Shown here piece by piece: positions 38,035-49,680 of a stretch of 64,000 bases of DNA (positions are counted from its first letter, which is position 1; the number at the start of each line of letters is the position of its first letter). The notes beneath the pieces were generated by a model, which saw nothing but the letters and a program-made list of their open reading frames with translations, did not search any database and was not told where the DNA came from. The translations under genes and the position numbers were made by a program. This DNA is from Candidula unifasciata (lineage: Eukaryota > Mollusca > Gastropoda > Stylommatophora > Geomitridae), in NCBI GenBank assembly GCA_905116865.2, contig CAJHNH020008455.1, forward strand, positions 1,062,580-1,126,579, read 5' to 3'.

Positions 38035-39100
38035 CATTATTCTCTCCACCACCGCAAGGGATTCTATTATTACAATTATTATTCTCCTCACCATCACAAA
38101 GCATTATACAATGTCCGACAATTATGTAATGAGACTGATTCCGTAAAAATACAATAATCAACAGTTGAATATATAACCCGTATTTTATTCAAAGTAAGCC
38201 CCTTGTGCATTGATACAGCAAGTGGCACGATCTAACAAACACTGGAATGACCTCTATAGTTCTTCTGTTGTTATGGCCCTTAAAGTCGATGTTACGACCC
38301 TTTGGATGTCATCAATATCGTCAAAGAAGTGTCCTTTCAAACGTAACTTTCATTTTGGGAGTAGAAAACAATCAGAGGGAGGCAAATCTAATCTGAGGAA
38401 TAGGGTGGAAGGCTGAGAACACACACTTGTTTTTGGGCCAAAAATTCTTGTTTTGATGATGTCTCTTGGGTACTCAACCCGCCGATGTTTTTGGTCATCA
38501 GACAGCAAATGTGGTACAGACCGGCAAGCAACTTTTTTCTTGCCATATTCTTGCACTAAAATGTTATGAATGGTCCCTCTATTAACACCAGATTCATCTG
38601 CCATCATCCTCACAGTAAAACAATGATCTTTTTGTTTGTATCCATTCTCTGACTTCTGCAATAAGTTTATCATTATGAACAGAAATTTGGTGTCCAGGTC
38701 TAGGTGCATTAGTAATCCACACCACTTTTGAATCGTGAATACCGCCTGAAAATTTGTGCACAAGATAATTATCCTCATAAACTTGTTGCATTAATTCAGC
38801 TGTTTAAATTGTTATTTTTCTGAGTTTTAAAAAAGAATTGAATGTGCTGTGCTTCATAGATGGCATTTTTGTCTTGGCCATAATAAAATCAGTCTCATTC
38901 TGTTGTCGTTAGTTATTTTTCTCCCCACCACAACAAGGCATTCTATTGTCATTACAATTATGTTTCTCCCCACCACAACAAGGCATTCTATTGTCATTAC
39001 AGTTATTTTTCTCCCCACCACAACAAGGCATTCTATTGTCATCACAGTTATTTTTCTCCCCACCACAACAAGGCATTCTATTGTCATTACATGTTGTTAT
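38035..39100. repeat. 45-bp minisatellite interrupted by a mariner element
   Basis: The right part (38905-39095) has four to five units of TTTTTCTCCCCACCACAACA plus AGGCATTCTATTGTCATTAC. The left flank (38035-38109) carries older versions of the same unit (TTCTCTCCACCACCGCAAGG, ATTCTCCTCACCATCACAAA). The mariner lies between. Confidence 0.85.
38112..38903 (-). mobile_element. Mariner-like transposon, internally deleted and dead
   Basis: Ends: left CCGACAATTATGTAATG then AGACTGATT; complement of the right end CGACAACAGAATGAGACTG then ATTT, an imperfect inverted repeat. The minus-strand product reads ESGVNRGTIHNIL and KKVACRSVPHLLSDDQKHRR, then jumps to DLPPSDCFLLPK and FDDIDD. This is the helix-turn-helix region followed directly by the end of the catalytic domain. 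The element is about 790 bp against about 1.3 kb for intact mariners, so most of the DDD catalytic core is deleted. It lies in a minisatellite. Confidence 0.88.
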
Positions 39101-39153
39101 TCTGTTTGATAACTTCCAGAGATTAATAATTCTTGTGATTATTTCACTTTCAG

Positions 39154-39300
39154 TGTGAAAGTACAACCGTTGAGGGAGAAAGTGACAGCACGGCTGAAGA
39201 CTTGACGGAGAGAGTGACAGCACGGCTGAATACTTGACGGTGAGAGTGACAGCACGGCTGAAGACTTGACGGAGAGAGTGACAGCTCAGCTGAAGACTTG
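39154..39300 (+). other. Possible ATXN2 3' UTR exon start with 32-bp repeats
   Basis: The acceptor-like GATTATTTCACTTTCAG ends at 39153. The following sequence is a 32-bp repeat (GTGACAGCACGGCTGAAGAC plus TTGACGGAGAGA), about four copies. It could receive the splice from the donor at 35349. This is inference; no good poly(A) signal was found close by. Confidence 0.3.
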
Positions 39301-39557
39301 TGTCGATCCACTTAGTCAGATCATGTCTCAGAGTTTGTTATTTGATTATTTTATTTGGAGAAATAGGGACATACTTGTAATGGTTTTGTAAATGGGTATG
39401 ACTGCTGTTGCGATAATACAAAGAATGAATGCATGATCACAGAATGTAGCTGTGAAACTCTGAATGAAAGAATCACAGATAAGAAGAAAATGTTTCAATG
39501 AAAGTCTTTATCAATGACAAAAAATATTTATCTTTAGAAATTAACAGGACACCCCTT

Positions 39558-39579
39558 CCCCCCCCCCCCCCCCCCCCCC
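39558..39579. repeat. Poly-C run of 22
   Basis: Uninterrupted C tract after ACACCCCTT. Confidence 0.95.
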
Positions 39580-39709
39580 AATTTTAAAGTTAAATAGATA
39601 CCACTTAGTGTAACAAAGCCTTACGAATTATACCACAGCACGTGGTTTGAGAATTGAGACGGACTCTGTTACTCCAGCCTTTCAATGAGTTGAGAACCGG
39701 ATGGACACA

Positions 39710-40210
39710 CATGTCCTAATAACAGACTCACAGGGCATGCTGAGAAAGGTGTTGAGTCCAGAATTGACATCACAGCACTCAGGGTATTCCCATTCTTGCT
39801 CTGTCCTCATCTTCAGCAACCAGGGCAGAGTTCCAGTACTGATGGTGTTGAGAACGGTGGAGACAGATATACCTCATACAGGGAGACAAGAATTCCTTTT
39901 AAAGTCAGTTGGATATTCTCCAGGTCTTGCCAGTGTGTTAGGAGATGGACAGGTTGGGCAGGCTAGATGTTGCAAAGGCCCTTGGAAAGGGGGGGGGGGG
40001 GAGGAGTGAACAGTGCAGAGGAACGAATAGATCATCAGTCTCAGCAGAACGATGTTGCCATGAGTCACCAGGGGATCTAGCCAATGCTCAACACTCGGGG
40101 GGAAAGGTGAGATGGATATAGGATCAGACTTGCGCTTGCTGTTGAAGATGGGTACGGATCTTTTTTGTGAATGTCCTGAATGCTGTGATGTTGATTCTTA
40201 ATTAAACAAT
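39710..40210 (+). mobile_element. LINE tail (ADRLA family)
   Basis: TGCTGAGAAAGGTGTTGAGT, TCATCTTCAGCAACCAGGGC, GGAGACAGATATACCTC, CAGTGTGTTAGGAGATGGAC, GGGGATCTAGCCAATGCTCA and CCTGAATGCTGTGATGTTGA. It contains the single-copy form of the unit that is expanded at 36379. Confidence 0.7.
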
Positions 40211-40369
40211 AATTTCAATAGTTTGCCATTGCTTTCTCGACGGCCGGCACTTAAACATCATCACAGAAATCAGTGCGGAAAATAGGTCTGCCCACATCAC
40301 CTGCATCTCAGTAAAACCCTTATGCTTCCATAACTTGTGACAGAGATGTTGTTGCCGTCCCAACATGGG

Positions 40370-40530
40370 ACACAATTTTTCGTTATTTTAAAGCCCCACC
40401 CCGGCTGGTGTCGGGGGCCCTAATATAACCTAATGGTTGAACGGGGTTTCTGGTACTTGCGGGTGATTCTCATGCGAGTGGTGGCACTTTGTGTCATCTG
40501 GTCCCTAATTGCACGGTCCTGGTGGGGTTG
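40370..40530 (+). mobile_element. Dispersed repeat type D
   Basis: AAAGCCCCACCCCGGCTGG, GGGGGCCCTAATATAACC, TTGAACGGGGTTTCTGG and GTGGTGGCACTTTGTGTCA. An inverted copy is at 49505-49680. Confidence 0.65.
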
Positions 40531-40544
40531 AATTTCATTCATAA

Positions 40545-41000
40545 CTTGGGAGGCAGAAGTCCCAACACATTGATGAAGGCTTTTGTTGAAATGTTTGTTT
40601 AGTATCTGTGTCTTTCCTTTGACACAGCTTTTTTTCTTTCATTCAACCATTGATTCATTCATGTGTCTATGTTTCGGGGGTGTTTCAGACGTGTGAAGTT
40701 GTGTATTTTAAAGATGACATCTTGGTGCAGTTTTCGTTTGGTTTTTAGTTCATGTGCACCCTTTTGAAGTTGATATATTTTGTCACGTGAGCAGAAGTAT
40801 ATTTGTGTAAGATGAGATATCACATGGCGGTATCTTGACGTTGCCCTGCAAATATGTGAATTGTTAGACTTATGAGATGAATGTGGCCTGTGGCAGACAT
40901 TGCTGAGATTGCCAGAGTCATGAGATGAATAAGTTTATAGCCATTGAATGGCAGTAGGAAAATGCGGGAAGTACCAATAATTTTATACAGAATTTATATC
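40545..41000. other. Intergenic, no feature recognised
   Basis: Scanned for coding blocks and repeats; nothing beyond AT-rich sequence. Confidence 0.5.
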
Positions 41001-41004
41001 TTTT

Positions 41005-41230
41005 TCTTTTTGGCATTCGCTGACTGTAAATTCTGGTGGAATGTTCTGGCTGTCGATCCACTCTTGATCCGGAACTTTAAGTTTTCCGTGTACATCTTTT
41101 TAACAGATAAAGCTTATTTGTATGCAGACTGTTGGTTTCTCGCCTCTTAGGCAAATGTACTCTGACTGTGAAGAAAACATGCCTGATTAGTTGCCTCCTA
41201 TGATTTGTTTGTCATTTTCTTTTTTCTTCA
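41005..41230 (-). mobile_element. GAA-tailed dispersed element
   Basis: TGGCATTCGCTGACTGTAAA, TTCTGGTGGAATGTTCTGG, GTTGGTTTCTCGCCTCTTAG and GCCTCCTATGATTTGTTTG. Its head runs into a type C SINE at 41238. Confidence 0.75.
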
Positions 41231-41237
41231 CAAAGGG

Positions 41238-41484
41238 CCCGGAGGGGTTTCCGTGGTGAAGTCTTTAAGCCATTTGCCTCGTGCTCTGAATGTCTTGGGT
41301 TTTATGGCGACACCCTTCAGCTCAGAAGTGCAGTTTTACAGAGATCCCTGGGGATCGTTGTCGGAGCTAAAGAGGTCATGCTCTGTGCGATGCTGTCTGC
41401 AGGCAGCTAGCTGTTGGGCGGAGAGAGACTGAGCGGTGTGGGATAAAACCTGATGCAGTGAAGTCGATCCTCTGACCTTTACAG
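41238..41484 (+). mobile_element. SINE-like element, type C
   Basis: GTTTCCGTGGTGAAGTCTTT, AAGCCATTTGCCTCGTGCTC, ACAGAGATCCCTGGGGATCG and GATAAAACCTGATGCAGTGA. Inverted copy at 29985-30235. The left end looks tRNA-like (GTGGTGAAGT). Confidence 0.75.
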
Positions 41485-41799
41485 ATAGGACCCAGGAATG
41501 CACACATTGATGAGTTTATAGGAACAGTCATTACTGTGATCATCATAACCATGTGGCATGCCTGTAAGAGTAGGGCAGACATGGTTTATCACCTCTCACA
41601 ATTACCAGAATCATGGATCAGGTCTCTGTTCTTGTCCTAGGTAGTTATCTCGTTATATTCTGTTGTGCTCTTTCCATCGAGCGTGATCTATTTCTAATGA
41701 AACAAATGATTTGATTCTTGAGCTCCATGTATAAACTTGCTGCGGCTGTCTCTAGTAGTGATTGCCCATATGTGCATGCACATATAGGACCTATACCTT

Positions 41800-41945
41800 T
41801 CTTCTGGGGGGTACCTTGGTGTCTTCAGTCTTGTTGTGCACATCCATTTTACAGGTCTGGCTTATTTGTGTGCAGACTGTTGGTTCCTCTCTTCTGAAGC
41901 AGATGCACTCAGACTTTGAAGGAAACACTGGGTCTGTTCTGAGGC
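41800..41945 (-). mobile_element. GAA-tailed dispersed element, middle part
   Basis: TTGTTGTGCACATCCATTTT, ACAGGTCTGGCTTATTTGTG, CAGACTGTTGGTTCCTCTC and GCAGATGCACTCAGACTTTG. Confidence 0.7.
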
Positions 41946-41949
41946 AGTG

Positions 41950-42535
41950 AAGCCCGGGAAGCCAAGCTGGCAACTGCTAGCATCCATCAGTGGTTTCAAA
42001 TGTAGCTCTGAATGCTGTTTTATTTTCGAAACATGTATGTCTGCACTGGTGCAACCTTGAGTTATCTAGTAGCGATCAACACGTGTGCATGCTGAGGAAT
42101 GAGCAACGTACCCAGTATGTTCATTCTTAATGGTTGTGTAACCGACGAATACTTGTTTTATTATGTTTGACTTTCATGTGATAACATATTCGACAGACGT
42201 ACATATGTTTTGATTTAGGTCAGCACATGCAGTGTGTGAATATTTGACTGTTGCATGATACGTTAAGCAGTTGTAGCTGTGTTTGTGTGTGAGCAGTGTG
42301 TGTGGTGATGGGCAACAGTTCTTAAGACGGATACATGCCTATTTTGTATCAGCCAGCAAGTGTGTGTCTGTGCGCGCACGTAAACATCTCTGCTTTGAAT
42401 GCGTGCCTGGTTGTTAAACAGGTTGGAAGTTCAGAATTGCAGCCGTGCATGTTGTTGTTAATGATTTAACATAGCATTGTTTGGGAGAATTCAAAAGAGA
42501 CTCATTCCATCTTTAGTCAGCCATAAACTAGTGCA
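41950..42535. other. Intergenic, no feature recognised
   Basis: Some GTGTG-rich stretches (42280-42370). No coding exon or element. Confidence 0.5.
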
Positions 42536-42539
42536 TTCA

Positions 42540-43290
42540 TAGGTGATGCGGCTAGTTTCTTAGGTAATACAGATAGTTCCATAGGTGATACTGGTTGTTC
42601 CAAAGGTGTTTCAGTTATTTCTGTGGGTGATACAGGTATCCATAGGTGGTTCATTTAGTTCTCAGGGTGATACATGTATCCATAGGTGGTTCAGTTAGTT
42701 CTCAGGGTGATACAGGTATCCATAGGTGGTTCAGTTAGTTCTCAGGATGATACAGGTATCCATAGGTGGTTCAGTTAGTTCTCTATGTGATTCAGCTATC
42801 CCTATGTGGTTCAATTAGTCCTGTAGGTGATACAGGTATCCTAAGGTGATAAATGTATGTATAGGTGATTCATTTCACTTGTTGATACAGGTATCCATAG
42901 GGGTTCAGTTTGTTCTTTAGGTAATACATATATTCATAGGGGATTTAGTTCTGTGGTGATACATGTTTCCTAGATGGTTCAGTTCTTTTGGTGATACATG
43001 TATCTATAGGTGATTTAGTTTTGTAGGTGATACATGTATCCATAAGTGATTCAGTTAGTTCTCTATGTGATACATATATCCATAGTGGATTTAGTTCTGT
43101 AGGTGATACACATATGAATTAGTGGTTCAGTTAGTTCTCTAGGTGATATTTGTATTAATTGGTGGTTCAATTAGTTCTCTACGTGATACAGGTATCCATA
43201 GGTGATTCAGTTAGTTCTCTAGATGATACAGGTATCCATACAAGGTACAGGTAGTTCCCTAAGTGATATATATACCCATAGGGCTATGAA
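42540..43290. repeat. Degenerate 37-39-bp tandem repeat
   Basis: About 18 units of GGTGATACAGGTATCCATAG plus GTGGTTCAGTTAGTTCTC with many substitutions and small indels. Older than the neighbouring 30-bp array. Confidence 0.9.
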
Positions 43291-43770
43291 ATGCCAGGTT
43301 GCCTGCCACTTATGGGCCACAGGACCTGTAAAGAAAGTATTGAACTTTACCACTGTCAGCTACCATGCATGTCCTACGAGGCATCTCAGGGGGTTAACAC
43401 AAGACTGGCAACCTCATCCCATGCTTAGTTAACTGACAGCAGGGCTGTTCTACTTCCTTCAAAAACTGGTGTCCCAGAATCTACATTGAAATGCCTTGTT
43501 GAAACCATTTAGATTTTTCAGTTTTGACTGTCCAAGAAATGTCAGGGATTTCCAGTCAAATCACATCACTGAGAAAACAAGGTTTTTTTTTTGGTTGTTT
43601 ACTAACTGTCCACGATCCACTACTGTATGTTAAGGATTTGGTTTTATGTAATATGAATTAGTGTATTTTATTGAGAAGGGAAAAGAAACAACGTATTATA
43701 TATGTTATACTACATGGTAATTACCAGGATACTTCATGGACAGTCGTTAGGGTAACAACGGTGTGCCATC

Positions 43771-45010
43771 TCCATAATGATAGATGGCTGCGGTGCCATC
43801 TCCATAATGATTGATGGCTGCGGTGCCATCTCCATAATGAAAGATGGCTGCGGTGCCATCTCCATAATGATAGATGGCTGCGGTGCCATCTCCATAGTGA
43901 TGGATAGCTACGGTGCCATTTCCATAGTGATGGATGGCTACGGTGCCATCTCCATAGTGATGGATAGCTACGGTGCCATCTCCATAATGATAGATGGCTG
44001 CGGTGCCATCTCCATAATGATGGATGGCTACGGTGCCATCTCCATAATGATAGATGGCTGCGGTGCCATCTCCATAATGATTGATGGCTGCGGTGCCATC
44101 TCCATAATGAAAGATGGCTGCGGTGCCATCTCCATAATGATAGATGGCTGCGGTGCCATCTCCATAATGATAGATGGCTGCGGTGCCATCTCCATAGTGA
44201 TGGATAGCTACGGTGCCATTTCCATAGTGATGGATGGCTACGGTGCCATCTCCATAGTGATGGATAGCTACGGTGCCATCTCCATAATGATAGATGGCTG
44301 CGGTGCCATCTCCATAATGATGGATGGCTACGGTGCCATCTCCATAGTGATGGATAGCTACGGTGCCATCTCCATAATGATAGATGGCTGCGGTGCCATC
44401 TCCATAGTGATGGATAGCTACGGTGCCATCTCCATAGTGATGGATAGCTACGGTGCCATCTCCATAGTGATGGATAGCTACGGTGCCATCTCCATAATGA
44501 TAGATAGCTACTGTGCCATCTCCATAATGATTGATGGCTGCGGTGCCATCTCCATAATGAAAGATGGCTGCGGTGCCATCTCCATAATGATAGATGGCTG
44601 CGGTGCCATCTCCATAATGATAGATGGCTGCGGTGCCATCTCCATAGTGATGGATAGCTACGGTGCCATTTCCATAGTGATGGATGGCTACGGTGCCATC
44701 TCCATAGTGATGGATAGCTACGGTGCCATCTCCATAATGATAGATGGCTGCGGTGCCATCTCCATAATGATGGATGGCTACGGTGCCATCTCCATAGTGA
44801 TGGATAGCTACGGTGCCATCTCCATAATGATAGATGGCTGCGGTGCCATCTCCATAGTGATGGATAGCTACGGTGCCATCTCCATAGTGATGGATAGCTA
44901 CGGTGCCATCTCCATAGTGATGGATAGCTACGGTGCCATCTCCATAATGATAGATAGCTACGGTGCCATCTCCATAATGATGGATGGCTACGGTGCCATC
45001 TCCATAATGA
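43771..45010. repeat. 30-bp minisatellite with 450-bp higher-order repeat
   Basis: 41 units of TCCATAATGATAGATGGCTG plus CGGTGCCATC. Unit variants (AATGATAG, AATGATTG, AATGAAAG, GTGATGGATAG, GTGATGGATGG) recur in one fixed order: 44071-44520 and 44521-44970 are 15-unit blocks identical at 449 of 450 bases. 43801-44040 is an eight-unit partial block. Long open frames of over 430 codons on both strands result from the period and are not genes. Confidence 0.97.
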
Positions 45011-45069
45011 AGGTTGGCCAGAGGGCGCCCACTGTTGTGAAAATACCATTAGCTGGACTCAGCAAGAGG

Positions 45070-46500
45070 TGACAATAATAGGACTCCTTTGTTTTTGTCA
45101 GTGACGCATCAAGAATTTCATACTAAACTCGTAGTTTTACAGACCAGTTGGTAATCAATGGGTAATGTCATCATCATCCCAGCCGCCTTTTACTTTCCAT
45201 AACATTACCCACTAGGCTGGTATCAGTAGCACTGACATTCAAACAGAAGACACTGGGTTGTAGTTCAAATGGTCCGTGAAGGTTTAAGCTTGTGAGTGTG
45301 TCAATGTTTACAGGTAATCAAGATCAATGACTTTTTTAAAAAGCTTATGGAGAAAAGTGGGTACTGCAGCTATTGGTTAGATTACAAAACAAAAACCAGG
45401 TGTCAAAATTACAGAAACTTAGAAAACAAAAAAATAACATCTAAAAATAATCCCAGAGTTGTTTTTTACTTTATTTCTGTGAGTGGTTTTTTTTAAGTTT
45501 GCGTCCATTGTTTGATGGATTGATTTAATTTTGATTTTGCGGTTAAACAAATGTTTATCTTCCCAAACAAAGTAGGTCATGTTCCATTCATAAGTCTGTT
45601 GGGCTGGTCTACCTTCCTGCAGGTTACAAGTGTGCTGCGGTGTCTTGCATTTACGTTTTTATTCCGAGAAGGAGAATGCCTGTGACATAGGTTTCATCAC
45701 TCTAAAGGGGCTTTGTGTTAGACAGTTTGTAGATGTTTTTAAGCGCTCGCGAGCTGAAATATACAACATGGATATAAACAGCATTGTGGTAAACCCCTGC
45801 AACCTTTTGGCAAAATAACGTGGCTCAAGGTTGACCAATCAGAAGTGAGCTAGGCTAAAGGTTGACCAATCAGAAGTGTGTAACACTATGTAAATGGGGG
45901 GAGACTACGTTTGTTTGACCTGGTTTCACTTAACAGGAATTCTGGGCTATAGACACTTTGTCCACTCTTCTACCTTTCATTATGTGTGTGCTTCTGAACT
46001 CTCACCACCATCATTAGGTGCCCTGCAGACTGGAGTGGGTGATCATGCCTCTCCACAATCTATGACAGTATGAAAAAGAGTACCATGAATTTTGAAGCAC
46101 TTTGTCTTCGATGAAATTTATAGGATACAAAACTGCTGAAACAGATAATTTTATTTCAGGAAAACAAAAGAAATAAAAAGACAGGCAAACATGAAAAAAA
46201 AACAGGAACCACAACTCGTTTGACAATATTACAACCACACTGTCATTGAAAAGTACAAGTTCTTGGCTTCCTGAATGGGAACCAGTGCTTTGAAAAGGGG
46301 GCAGGGGAGGGGGAGATACTCTGCCCCCTTTAAAAAAAATTGTGAACAGACAAATATAGGACAGTTTGAGATTTAATTTAAAAAAGTTTTTTTTTTTTTA
46401 AATTAGTGATTTTGCATTGTTAGACATGATGAAGAGAAGAAATGTTTCAGAAACATTTATATTTATCTGCTAAGCTACAGTGTGACTGATTGGAAAGACC
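45070..46500. other. Intergenic, little recognised
   Basis: 45180-45260 has a SINE-like piece (CATAACATTACCCACTAGGC). GGTTGACCAATCAGAAGTG occurs twice (about 45829 and 45859). GCCCTGCAGACTGGAGTGGG near 46020 resembles GTGCCTTGCGGTCTGGCGTG near 46634. No exon. Confidence 0.5.
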
Positions 46501-46519
46501 ATTTTTAGTACTCTTTTTC

Positions 46520-46612
46520 ATGTTAGCATTTCACCATTTGGATTTGAACCCACAGCCTCTTGGATCTGCAAGTGAGTATCTAACCGCTACACCACAGGAT
46601 CAACCTGACAGC
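46520..46612 (-). mobile_element. tRNA-like SINE head
   Basis: The complement reads TGTGGTGTAGCGGTTAGATA (A box), then CACTTGCAGATCCAAGAGGC and GTGGGTTCAAATCC (B box). It lacks a complete tRNA fold, so it is called a tRNA-derived repeat rather than a tRNA gene. Confidence 0.55.
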
Positions 46613-47134
46613 CTTGATCATCATCATCATCAAGTGCCTTGCGGTCTGGCGTGGGCGATCATGCCTTTCCACTATCTGCAACTGTGTATCAGTTCCTGAC
46701 GCCCCTCTGGGGCAAGACAGTGAAGAATCTTCTCACACTGTTTTCCTCTGTCGATCTTTCCACTTGTCACAACCTGTTCTATTTCCCTCTTCTCATACAT
46801 GACCCCAAAAAATGATGATCATATATTTCTGATGTTTGCGACAAGTTGTCTTTGAGAACTCACTTTCAAAACATGTGAGAATTCTTTTCTCAACCTCCAA
46901 TGACATGGATTTATTGCACAAAATGTTCATTTAGGAAATGCAGTTTTGGCCTGTCCTATCCTATTCTTCTTTGTGATACACCTTCCATCGAATGCCATCC
47001 ATGTGCCTTACATTTCTGTACGTGTCCTAAAATAACACCTTTTGACTTTTATTATACATTCAGGCACTGTTCTTTTCTTAGAAATAGCTGTTCTTGATAC
47101 AGATCTGGATCCTAGACGATTAGGCCAGCAGGTT

Positions 47135-48950
47135 ATTTGTCAGGGTGGAATCCATCAACAACAGGCTTACCTCCGGGTGGAATCTATCAACAGGCTATTT
47201 ATCCAAACTTACTCAGGGTGGGATCTATTGACAGGCTATTTATCTAAACCTACTCAGGGTGGAATCTATCAAAAGGCTATTTATCCAAACTTACTCAGGC
47301 AGGAATCTATTAACAGCTATTTATCTAAACTTACTCAGGGTGGAATCTATCTACAGGCTATTTATCTAAACTTACTCAAGGTGGAATCTATCAACAGGCT
47401 ATTTATCCAAACTTACTCAGGGTGGAATCTATCTACAGACTATTTATCCAAGCTTACTCAGGGTGGAATCTACAGGCTATTGATATAAACTTACTCAGGC
47501 TGGAATCTATCTACAGGCTATTGATATAAACTTACTCAGGCTGGAATCTGTCTACAGGCTATTGATATAAACTTACTCAGGCTGGAATCTATCTACAGGT
47601 TATTGATATAAACTTACTCAGTGGAATCTATCAACAGGCTATTTATCCAAACTTACTCAGGCTGGAATCTATCTACAGGCTATTGATATAAACTTACTCA
47701 GGGTGGAATCTATCAATAGGCTATTTATCCAAACTCTACAGGCTATTTATCTAAACTTACTCAGGGTGAAATTTATCAACAGGCTATGTATCCAAACTTA
47801 CTCAGGGTGGAATTTATCAACAGGCTATGTATCCAAACTTACTCAGGGTGGAATTTATCAACAGGCTATGTATCTAAACTTACTGAGGGTGGAATTTATC
47901 TACAGGCTATGTATCCAAACTTACTCAGGGTGGAATCTATCAACAGGCTATGTATCCAAACTTACTCAGGGTGGAATCTATCAACAGGCTATTTATCTAA
48001 ACTTACTGAGGGTGGAATTTATCTACAGGCTATGTATCCAAACTTACTCAGGGTGGAATTTATCAACAGGCTATGTATCCAAACTTACTCAGGCTGGAAT
48101 CTATCCACAGAGACTATTTATCTAAACTTACTCAGGGTGGAATCTACAGACTATTTATCTAAACTTACTCAGGGTGAAGTCTATCAATAGGCTATTTATC
48201 CAAACTTACTCAGGCTGGAATCTATCTACAGGCTATTTATATAAACTTACTCAGGGTGGAATCTATCAATAGGCTATTTATCCAAACTTACTAAGGGTGG
48301 AATCTACAGGCTATTTATCTAAACTTACTGAGGGTGAAATTTATCTACAGGCTATTTATCTAAACTTACTCGGTAGAATCTATCAACAGGCTATTTATCC
48401 AAACTTACTCAGGGTGGAATCTATCAACAGGCTATTTATCTAAACTTACTCGGTAGAATCTATCAACAGGCTATTTATCTAAACTTACTCAGGGTGAAGT
48501 CTATCAACAGACTATTTATCCAAACTTACTCAGGGTGAAGTCTATCTACAGAGACTATTTATCCAAACCTACTCAGGGTGAAGTCTATCAACAGACTATT
48601 TATCCAAACTTACTCAGGGTGAAGTCTATCAACAGACTATTTATCCAAAACTACTCAGGGTGAAGTCTATCAACAGACTATTTATCCAAACCTACTCAGG
48701 TTGAAGTCTATCAACAGGCTATTTATCCAAACCTACTCAGGGTGAAGTCTATCAACAGGCTATTTATCCAAACCTACTCAGGGTGAAGTCTATCAACAGG
48801 CTATTTATCTAAACTTACTCAGGCTGGAATCTATCTACAGAGACTATTTATCCAAACCTACTCAGGGTGGAATCTATCAACAGGCTATTTATCCAAACCT
48901 ACTCAGGGTGGAATCTATCAACAGGCTATTTATCCAAACCTACTCAGGGG
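47135..48950. repeat. 41-bp minisatellite, about 44 units
   Basis: Units of CAGGCTATTTATCCAAACTT plus ACTCAGGGTGGAATCTATCAA. Subtypes are regionally clustered: GCTATTGATATAAAC around 47480-47700, GCTATGTATCC around 47785-48080, GGTGAAGTCTATC around 48170-48800. Some units are shortened. Open frames here are spurious. Confidence 0.96.
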
Positions 48951-48951
48951 C

Positions 48952-49105
48952 TAACATTCTGAAAATGGGAATTGTCACTTGCTTGAGCCCCAGCATTGAA
49001 ATATTAATACGATACAACTGGCAATGATTTGCGGGCCTCTTGCTGGGCATCCGCGAACTAGAGTTGTCATGCAGGCCGCAAGTTGAATAGCTCTGGTTTG
49101 CAAGA
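48952..49105 (-). mobile_element. hAT-type MITE, decayed copy
   Basis: Shares AACTGGCAATGATTTGCGGG, GAGCCCCAGCATTGAAATAT and AAGTTGAATAGCTCTGG with copies at 50701-50863 and 53008-53170. Confidence 0.65.
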
Positions 49106-49189
49106 AACAGACTTATACAAATGCATCTGAAGCTGGACAGAAAGACCTCTGAGAGAGAGGAATGCTGTACATATTCTTCTTCTTCAGGG

Positions 49190-49460
49190 ATCAATGTTTA
49201 CAGTGCATCCCTTCTAATATAAGGGTCATGAATAGGACAGTGTGCTTCAGGTCTCCACCAGTGCCCCCCATAGCTTATCTTGTAGGGGTGGACCAGGTTT
49301 CTCTTCTCTCTGACCTGCAGAGACTGGGCAGTCATGTGAGAAATGCTCTGGAGCTTGCTGTGGTGAGCCAGCCACATTCAGCAAAGTTAGCAAGACCCAT
49401 TCGATGTGGGTGTCGTCTGTTTACTGTGTCCCATTCAACACCCCCCCCCCCCCCCCCAGG
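49190..49460. mobile_element. Unnamed repeat with poly-C run
   Basis: GATCAATGTTTACAGTGCAT to TGTTTACTGTGTCCCATTC, followed by a C run (about 49440-49458) and AGGATTAAAC. The phrase TTGCTCTGCACACTTTGC near 18713 and CCCCATAGCTT near 18703 suggest a distant relative. Low confidence. Confidence 0.35.
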
Positions 49461-49504
49461 ATTAAACAAGAGGAAGCCAGTGCTAAACCCAAAGGAATCA
49501 TAAC

Positions 49505-49680
49505 TGACATCACATCGATAGATTAACACCTGGTGACACAAAGTGCCACCATTCGGTGGAGGATCACCCAGACAGGGACAGGTCTCAGAAACCCTGTTCA
49601 ACCCATAGGTTCAACCCATATCAAGGCCCCTGGCAACAGCCAGGGTGAGCTTTAAAACAACACACACAAAAATTGCATCC
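49505..49680 (-). mobile_element. Dispersed repeat type D
   Basis: The complement of this stretch follows 40370-40530: TTTTAAAGCTCACCCTGGCT, GGGGCCTTGATATGGG, TTGAACAGGGTTTCTGAG and AATGGTGGCACTTTGTGTCA. Confidence 0.65.

Noticed and set aside
43721..45072. Open frames of 442 (minus) and 431 (plus) codons
   Set aside because: Both are read-outs of a 30-bp minisatellite. The period is a multiple of three and the unit lacks stops. Simultaneous frames on both strands and no domain argue against a gene.
46520..46612. Possible tRNA gene
   Set aside because: A and B boxes are present but no complete cloverleaf or acceptor stem could be seen; a SINE head fits better.
47042..48190. 140-148-codon frames with repeated YSGWNLST
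   Set aside because: 41-bp minisatellite; frames overlap each other and follow unit phase only.
49162..49503. 113-codon plus frame
   Set aside because: It runs through a poly-C tract and a repeat-like region; no splice pattern or domain.
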